Shown here: in pieces, positions 57,697 through 64,000 of the stretch
How positions within the stretch are numbered: the stretch's first letter is position 1
Layout of the letters: each line of letters begins with the position of its first letter
Source: Cyathus striatus
Lineage: Eukaryota > Basidiomycota > Agaricomycetes > Agaricales > Nidulariaceae
DNA length: 64,000 bases
Assembly: GCA_025738555.1 (NCBI GenBank)
Contig: JAOVFP010000017.1
Coordinates: 2,914,001 to 2,978,000, forward strand
Direction of reading: 5' to 3'
Made by a program: the position numbers and the translations under genes
Notes under the pieces: model-generated
What the model saw: the letters and a program-made list of their open reading frames with translations, nothing else
Databases searched by the model: none
Told to the model about the DNA's origin: nothing

Positions 57697-59489
57697 GAAT
57701 GCGTGGAGACACCCGGAATAGTTGGAGAATGAATTATCACTGTCATTCTCCTTTAATTATAAGAGGTGATTTGTTCAAACGCGAGTCGAATAGTGATTAA
57801 TCAGTAACTCAGTATCGTCCCCGGTCACGAACCTCGGAGTCGTAGTACAGCACTTCAATGTCAAGTAGTTAGCAATAATCAACCAAATCATAAATTTGTG
57901 TATTGAGAAGATTAAAAAGATAACTTAACTCAGCGGTCCAAAGACAAGTAAAACAAGTGTCAGATCTCAAGATCTCGAGCTTCAAGTACAGCTTCTCAAT
58001 ATATGTAAAGAGTCGTTTTAAGTAAAAATGAGCTTCAGAATCAGAGTCTTGGTTGTCACGTGCTTTCTACCTGGCCGGCCCTCAAGCTTACCGGTCTCGC
58101 TCGCCCTTGTCTCCATCTCGTATCGCACTTCTCTGTCAGCTATTCATTGGGTTTGGCCGTTTCTCGTCGCCTGTCGCCTGTCGCACTCTCGCCCTTGATT
58201 TTCAGTGTATTTTCAAGTTTCTGGTTGATGCACGCTCGTCTCCCTCTCCTATCTATCACTTTTCTTCCTCCAGACCAGATTTGTTTTGGCCAGTTCTCGT
58301 CTCCTGTCATGCACTCATGTCTCTAGGGCTGGACTTCACGCGAAGGTTGGCCGCCTTCTATTTTCGGTGTATGTCATAATATATTCGGCGAGGAATGAGC
58401 AGGTCATGGAAGGTCGTGGATCGAGTACAAGTGTGATGGATTCTAGAACGGGTGTCCGATTGCTGTCCTACCTTCGACGTAAAACCAGGCTTGGCAGCCG
58501 TGTCGAACCGCGTCAGTCGTTCGTATACTTCGGGAAGGGGACGTGTACGGTGTGCCTGAAGTTTCGTTCCGGCTGCTGTCTCGAACCACGTCGGTGCTGA
58601 CGGAATGGGTGTATTGAGGAGTGCTTTCAATGCGCACGAACGTTATAGTTTTCCTCACCGCCGGTGTGGTGAGTTTCGGCGCGGACGTGGTGGTTCGACT
58701 CCTTGGGACTCCGGGTTGCTGGATCTAGAGTATGTACATGGAAGTTATGTATTTTATGGTAACGTTGCTAAATATGACTGTTTCTCATTGTGCATTTGTT
58801 GATTGCAGCTGTTAGTATTGCAAGGTGGAGAAGGTGGGTTATGTGACCATGCTTCGCAGCGTTAACTTTGCTAACTCATTCAGTTTTCAGGGGTTAGATA
58901 CTTACGCAGGCCATAAGTACCCCTTGTTGTTGTAAGTAACCACACATTGGTGACTTAATTCCGAACCACGCCAATATGAAAGTCAATCTGGATTCAGTCG
59001 AGTTCTATTGCCGCCTTCGTGTATACATTTAGCCACTCTTTCCGGGGAACTTATAAGCGACGTGGATTACTACCATTGGTGTTTAGCCAGCATTTTCATA
59101 TCAATCAGCATCCCTGTAAATGTCTAGAATGGTGCGCACCATTCCGCCGATGTCTATCCATAGTATATGTTTTACAGTTGGCGGGTGAGTAGCAATCTTA
59201 ATCATGTACCAGGTGACAAGTTTCTCAGTACAGGTTGATATCGTAAAGGTACTCGTGAGTTATACCTAGTCAATACTTAGTGAACTTTGAAGCTTGAGCT
59301 TGAAGTCCGACCCATGATACATGATGCATGTCTCACGAATTTACATCAGACTTAAAGAGTATATCGTGGTCTTGTGTCAAATATCAACTCGAAATTGAAC
59401 ACCATCAATTACAATAGAGTAATGTATCGGCTGCACTACATCCGTTATAAGCTCATTTGCGTCTAGACTCTAGTCATATTATCCAAGAG
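57697..59489. other. Intergenic region, no supported gene
   Basis: Two loosely similar segments of about 80 bp around GGCAGCCGTGTCGAACC (58,493) and GGCTGCTGTCTCGAACC (58,570) suggest a small local duplication. The ORFs at 58,050-58,800 are C/T-rich and without domain-like sequence. CpG is normal. Confidence 0.35.
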
Positions 59490-59723
59490 TTATGTCTGCA
59501 CTGGAGTTGATGTATCCGTACTGGTAGTAGGGAGGATTGGAATAGGCGCCCTTCCTGTGCAACACTTCCAACACCCCGGTTCACCGGAGAGCACTTGGAA
59601 GCGCAGATTACACTTTGGTTGCTCAGTGGCGCAGGTATCAGGGCAAGTGCTGATACTGAACTGGGCCTGCGCAACTGCGAGGAGAGAGACTGCGAGCAAT
59701 GCCGGGGTGAAGAAGAATTTCAT
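59490..59723 (-). CDS. Small secreted cysteine-rich protein, copy 1, 77 aa
   Basis: Intronless coding frame. I start at the Met that begins a clear signal peptide (MKFFFTPALLAVSLLAVAQA), not the upstream in-frame ATG. The mature part is about 57 aa with six cysteines in CPDTC-x6-C-x13-C-x2-CC, including the string PGCWKCC, and ends in a Thr/Pro-rich tail. Upstream, a GTAAGC...AAAG stretch looks like a 5' UTR intron, as in the two sister genes. It is a paralogue of the genes at 60,195 and 61,494. Function is unknown; effector-like or cell-surface roles are common guesses for this type, but nothing here proves one. Confidence 0.8.
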   Translation of the reverse strand: MKFFFTPALLAVSLLAVAQAQFSISTCPDTCATEQPKCNLRFQVLSGEPGCWKCCTGRAPIPILPTTSTDTSTPVQT

Positions 59724-59825
59724 TGTGCTAAATGTTCTTTTAGCAGGCATGCAGAAGTAAGGAAACAGGGCTTACTTTTTGATGGGCAAAACAATGAACT
59801 TGAATGAAGTTCGGGCTGTTTCGGG

Positions 59826-59866
59826 TATTTATACTCTGGAATTGGTTTAGAGCGCGTGCTAAATAT
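59826..59866 (-). promoter_or_regulatory. Shared promoter motif of secreted-protein copy 1
   Basis: On the minus strand, ATATTTAGCAC (59,866-59,856) is followed about 22 bp later by TATAAATA (59,833-59,826). Related ATTTAGCRC and TATA-like pairs stand upstream of the other two copies (60,578-60,550 and 61,860-61,830). Confidence 0.5.
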
Positions 59867-60194
59867 ATAAAAGGTTAGCATTATTCCGAACTTCATGGTA
59901 CCGACGTCTTTCATCATTTCCCCTACTTCAGAACGACGCCCAGATGTTTAGCAACCCGAGGCTTACGCCCCCAATTTTTAGTGACTTAACTTTTTAGCAT
60001 CCTCGAGTCTCGACCTCAAATACTTACGGGTGTTGTGACCGTCATTGTCGGCGTCTTCACTGGTATCTAATCTTTTTTAAGTTAGGAACCTTCCGGAATT
60101 TACTTCGATTATACTATGTGTAAATACTACAGAAGTGTTACTTCGAAGCACGGAGCTTTGTCACTGCCAACATAACATTGCGACGACTAATAAA

Positions 60195-60422
60195 TCAATC
60201 TGTCTGGACTGAATATTCCGAAGTAGTGGTGGTCACGGGAATAGTCAGTCGAATGCAGCACTTCCAGCAACCTGGACCTCCGGACAGTACTTGTACGCCT
60301 TTCAAGCAAGTAGGCTCCTCTACCTGACAGGTATCCGGGCAAGTGTTAATTTGTCTAGGGAGAATCGTTGCCTGCGCGGAGACGAAAGCTGCGGCAATGA
60401 CGAACACGGTTGAGAATTTCAT
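60195..60422 (-). CDS. Small secreted cysteine-rich protein, copy 2, 75 aa
   Basis: Intronless coding frame starting at the signal-peptide Met (MKFSTVFVIAAAFVSAQA). A possible dibasic-type site, LPRQ, follows the signal. The mature domain has NTCPDTCQVEEPTCLKG and LSGGPGCWKCC, so the same six-Cys pattern as the sisters. The tail is Thr-rich. The upstream sequence has a candidate 5' UTR intron (CTGTAAGC ... CTTTCAG). Confidence 0.82.
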   Translation of the reverse strand: MKFSTVFVIAAAFVSAQATILPRQINTCPDTCQVEEPTCLKGVQVLSGGPGCWKCCIRLTIPVTTTTSEYSVQTD

Positions 60423-60549
60423 TGTCACTGGCTGGATATGAGCTCTTAATTGAAAGTCAGTAAGTATAATTAATGGCACTGAAAGGTAGGTTCTTGCTTA
60501 CAGGAATTCGAAAGCCAAAGAGCTAAGGCTACAAGAACTGACTTTGCGT

Positions 60550-60578
60550 TATTTAAATGGATAATGTGTGCTAAATAT
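60550..60578 (-). promoter_or_regulatory. Shared promoter motif of secreted-protein copy 2
   Basis: On the minus strand, ATATTTAGCAC at 60,578-60,568 is followed by the AT-rich ATTTAAATA near 60,550. It is the counterpart of the motif pairs at copies 1 and 3. Confidence 0.45.
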
Positions 60579-61493
60579 ATCACTAGGAGCAGCGGTGTTG
60601 GTCGTTCCGATGCAGAATGGAGAGATACCGTTTCAGAACGCTGACATTGCCCCGGTGGAATAAAAGTTGAGGTACGTGCGTGATATAAATCAGTTAAATG
60701 ATCATACTTAGGTACCTGACGCTGCTCGTGAGTGGGGTGTCGCCAGAACTGGTTTAAAAATAGCCTGTTTCTCCGACTGTATATGTCCAGAACCTACAAT
60801 ATCGGACGTACCATAGATTGAACGTTGGTAGGTGCCGGGCCCCGGCGTAAATGATCATCGAATAGCAAAAACCTATGCACAAAGCCATCATCCCGGAATT
60901 TACTAAGATACTTAACAATTCTCTCATCGATGTTCAGTTGAGCTCAATCAAGCTACGAACAAGCTACGAAGCCAGAGCGCAAGGGTTGTCTGTACGCATC
61001 TACGCTCTAGAAATTGTCTAGAAATGCTCTGAGGCGCGTTAATCCAACTTCATTCCTTCGATTACAAAAATAGGCTTACAATATGATCCACGGCGAATAG
61101 TACCAATCCCACCATTACCATGAAACGATGTGCAGACGTGTACAAGTTGATAGGCATCCTGACAAAGATATGACGGCGTTGATTGACATGTCATAATCGT
61201 AAACTTCCATCTTCTGAGGACCCTAAAATCAAAATAATATTGATTTTGAGATTTGTAATATGAGCAATAAGATCCTCATCAATTCCAGAGCATGCATTTC
61301 TTCAGCCAGAACTTACTGCTTATTACTTACATAGGCCATACTTGTATACTCAATCAAGTATACTTACACTTGGAAATTTCATTATCACGAACAGATGCAC
61401 ATCAAATTGTAATTGTGCTATATCATCATCAACTGACAACCGCGTCTGAAGAGCAATTCTGACTAGATATAATCTGTCTCTACAGCACCATCG

Positions 61494-61703
61494 CTAAGCA
61501 GCAGTGGTAGTCACGGGGATGGGGACTTTCAAACAACATTTCCAGCATCCTGGACCTCCAGATAAGAATGTTGCCCCTGGAACGCAGGTGGGCTGCTCGA
61601 CGAGGCAGGTATCGGGACAACCTAAAATGGTTTGTCGGGGAAGAATAGTCGCGTTCGTGGCAACGAAGGCAGCGGCGACGACGAATACAGTCGAAAACTT
61701 CAT
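61494..61703 (-). CDS. Small secreted cysteine-rich protein, copy 3, 69 aa
   Basis: Starts with the signal peptide MKFSTVFVVAAAFVATNA, almost identical to copy 2, and also has LPRQ after it. The mature domain has GCPDTCLVEQPTCVPG and LSGGPGCWKCC with the same six cysteines. The C-terminal tail is shorter than in the sisters and ends TTTAA. A GTAAGC donor-like site in the 5' region is shared. Copies 2 and 3 are the closest pair. Confidence 0.82.
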   Translation of the reverse strand: MKFSTVFVVAAAFVATNATILPRQTILGCPDTCLVEQPTCVPGATFLSGGPGCWKCCLKVPIPVTTTAA

Positions 61704-63654
61704 TGTTAACTGGGTGAGTGAGTCTGAATCCTATACAAAGCATTAACAGCTTCATATGTAAAAAGAGGGTGAACGCTTACAAGAAAGCTGAGGAAAGGAG
61801 GAATGTTATTAAGGGTATTTTCTTCACAATATTTATACTTTTAACTATGCGCTAAAAATACAGCTTCGAACATCGATATTGCCATGATCCTGGTAATTCA
61901 TGACCATGCAGCAGAGTGTATACGAGAAACGGTGTCGATGTTTCCGATCAGGGGCTGCTTGTAGGCGAGTTCCGTATCGCTTACGGTGACAGCACCGAGC
62001 ACCGAGCACCGATAGGGCCGCCGTGTTTACTTACATGTTGCTTTTATTTGACATTAGCTTTAACATCTCCGCTTGCAACTGGATGTGTATTATATCATCA
62101 GTGCTATATTCTGCCTTTCTATCCTACTCGCGCTCCTACATCCGGTGCTGCTCGTGTGCACAGCCCAACCATCTTCTCGGTCACAACCTATGAGATATTG
62201 GGACTCTAAGCTTCCCAGTGCTGTTCCCTCAGCCCATCCTGGCTGAACATCTCCACCTCCGCCTTCAAAGCAAGTATTACACCATGTTAAATACAGTCAT
62301 AAACATATATCCTTAGATATAAATAATTTACAAATTTATGCTCTTGAGATGTAAACATTTTCAACTGTGAGCGTGTTTAGTCTGCACAGAATGATATATT
62401 AAAATGCTGGAGACTATCACATATAAGGTTATATTTACTGTTCTAGTGAAACAACATTCAGGATTGTCAAAAAGCGATTGGAGTGTCATATCCGAATCAA
62501 ATTCTATTAATTTGTAGTATGTTAGAAATCTGATATTGCTACAGTTATTTAAACTTACTATGTAATATAGGGCGAGATCGTAGCCCGTAAATCCATAGGT
62601 TACTTTTTCTCTCCCTATAACGGCACTGTAAGATTAACACATACCAATAACACAAGCTTGGGTGGTTGTACTAGAATGCACCGGGAAGTTATTGGATACT
62701 TGTAAATGTATTCCAATAGGCCGTAGCAAATAGCAATGGGTGAGAAATGTTGAAAATAAGATTCATATGTACTATATAGGCCTCAAAACTCGAAATGAGC
62801 TAATGCAAAATGCAATACTAAAAGTTGAGCATACCAGTGCAGAATATAATGTATCTGCTTATAATAATGTTGAAGGTAGTTAAAACGAGTTTATAAGCTG
62901 TAGACTAAGGTTAGAAAAATTTAGATTGGGCTAGAGATGTGACTTTACAGGTGTAAAATGTAAGGAGTGGGTATATGACTATGATAGAACATAAAATTTT
63001 TTCAGATTGAAAATGAGTGATAAAGTATGAATGAAAGAATGAAAATGCTTGGGAATATGTTAGCATGCTTGTATATTGTGTCGCTAGAAATAAACTCTTC
63101 ATACCGGCACGCCCTGGACCTGACAAGTCAAACCCAACAACACTATTACAGCGTTAGTGCAGTTAAATATAACTTGCAGTCTATGTGAAGATCATTAACA
63201 CAGTTACATTTTTGCAGAGTGTGAACCAATACCAAAAATGAATTGTAGTAGATGGTTGTAGAAAACCATGGTATCTCGAGAATTGGAACAGCCACAATGG
63301 TTGGAGGAAACTGGGGTCTTTCAAGCTACAGTCTCCCATTTATACCTTTTCTGACAGAAAAAATGTGAATGGCAGAAAGAAACAGAAGTCTCTCAAAACT
63401 TACAAACATTTGGAATATGATTATCTCTACTAAATTAATGGATAAGGTAGTAATTTCAAATTTAAAGTTCTGTACAGGAAGTAAGCGACATGAGGATCTA
63501 TACATTACTCTTGAACAAGTAAAAGAGTCTGCAGAGCATAGGCTCTGTATCTTTCCCACTAACCTACTATTTTCACTGTGTTATATAGGCTTTACTGATT
63601 ATTACGATGGTGAACAAAGAGAAGCGGCGATAAGTATTGGACGCGACGTGTTGG
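61704..63654. other. AT-rich intergenic region
   Basis: Apart from the promoter of copy 3, no gene, repeat family or RNA signal was recognised. Short ORFs at 62,911 and 63,369 have no domain-like sequence. Confidence 0.35.
61830..61860 (-). promoter_or_regulatory. Shared promoter motif of secreted-protein copy 3
   Basis: On the minus strand, TATTTTTAGCGC (61,860-61,849) is followed by TATAAATA (61,837-61,830). Motif and order match copy 1; the spacing is shorter. Confidence 0.45.
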
Positions 63655-64000
63655 TAGTGTTGCCACGGCTCGGCTCGGCTTGGCTACGGCTCGGCTTCTA
63701 TCGGCTAATGGCTTTTTGTATCTTGGCTTGAAGCCGAAATGAGCAGCTACGGCTTGGCTTCATCGGCTTTGGCTAGCTAATCGGCTAAGCCGTTGGCTAA
63801 GTTACCTATTTCTCTTTAGTTTCTAAACAAATATCATAATAATAGAAAATGTAAGTATTCTACTTAAAATACACTGCAAAGACGTATGCAAATAGAGAAT
63901 TAAATATTTACTACAACTGAATATTTGGCATTAATGACATTGTAGCTCAAAATACTTGGAAACGACGAAGCTTGAGGTGGAGGATTAAGTAGTTGCAGTG
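63655..64000. mobile_element. Left end of a probable hAT-like element cut by the window edge
   Basis: It starts TAGTGTTGCCACGGCTCGGC and continues with a dense array of CGGCT/GGCTT and their complements (63,666-63,800). TAG-type ends with short subterminal GC-rich repeats are common in fungal hAT elements. The other end and the target duplication lie outside the window. Confidence 0.4.

Overview
The window reads as nuclear DNA of a filamentous basidiomycete, most likely an agaricomycete. Genes are cut by many short introns (mostly 48-94 nt, GT-AG). The recognisable proteins are typical of that group: F-box-like and NTF2-like proteins, a REX4 exonuclease, small secreted cysteine-rich proteins, and KDZ, hAT, PIF/Harbinger and DDE transposases. 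No bacterial operon, CRISPR, rRNA or canonical tRNA gene was seen.

There are three compartments. The left gene block (1-9,540) holds two tandem copies of a single-pass membrane protein gene (the first cut by the window edge), an unrecognised multi-exon candidate, two tandem NTF2/SnoaL-like genes and a 479-aa acidic, RG-rich, probably nuclear protein. The right gene block (46,842-61,703) holds a 1,198-aa membrane protein, an enoyl-CoA hydratase/isomerase gene with a damaged splice site, REX4, an F-box-like gene and three tandem small secreted cysteine-rich proteins with shared promoter motifs. Both blocks are rich in CpG and have clean exon-intron structure.

Between them (about 9,950-46,000) lies a CpG-poor island of nested mobile elements. 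Many boundaries can be fixed to the base from target-site duplications (TSDs). They include solo LTRs at 13,381-14,048, 16,539-19,986 (interrupted) and 44,284-45,017 (5-bp TSDs); a hAT-type element at 14,071-15,266; a hAT within a hAT at 42,126-45,650, with an LTR inside the inner one; an element with 34-bp terminal iterons at 11,730-13,285; and a decayed PIF/Harbinger element (20.5-24.3 kb) split by a younger insertion. A DDE transposase (25.8-28.2 kb) and a KDZ-type CxC5/CxC6 transposase (39.1-41.4 kb) are both broken by stop codons that C-to-T change can explain.

The most unusual signal is an element architecture seen twice with exact 8-bp TSDs (16,803-19,574 and 20,803-22,130), and apparently a third time on a 17.5-kb scale (24,363-41,888). 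Each has a left terminus beginning GAG and a right terminus reading CAG on the complement, long subterminal arrays of palindromic motifs, a tRNA-like box A/box B/oligo-T module just inside the left array, and a low-complexity or satellite core. The large version contains the KDZ transposase, an unrecognised accessory gene and a long foldback satellite, so it may be related to the autonomous parent of the small ones. That link is inference.
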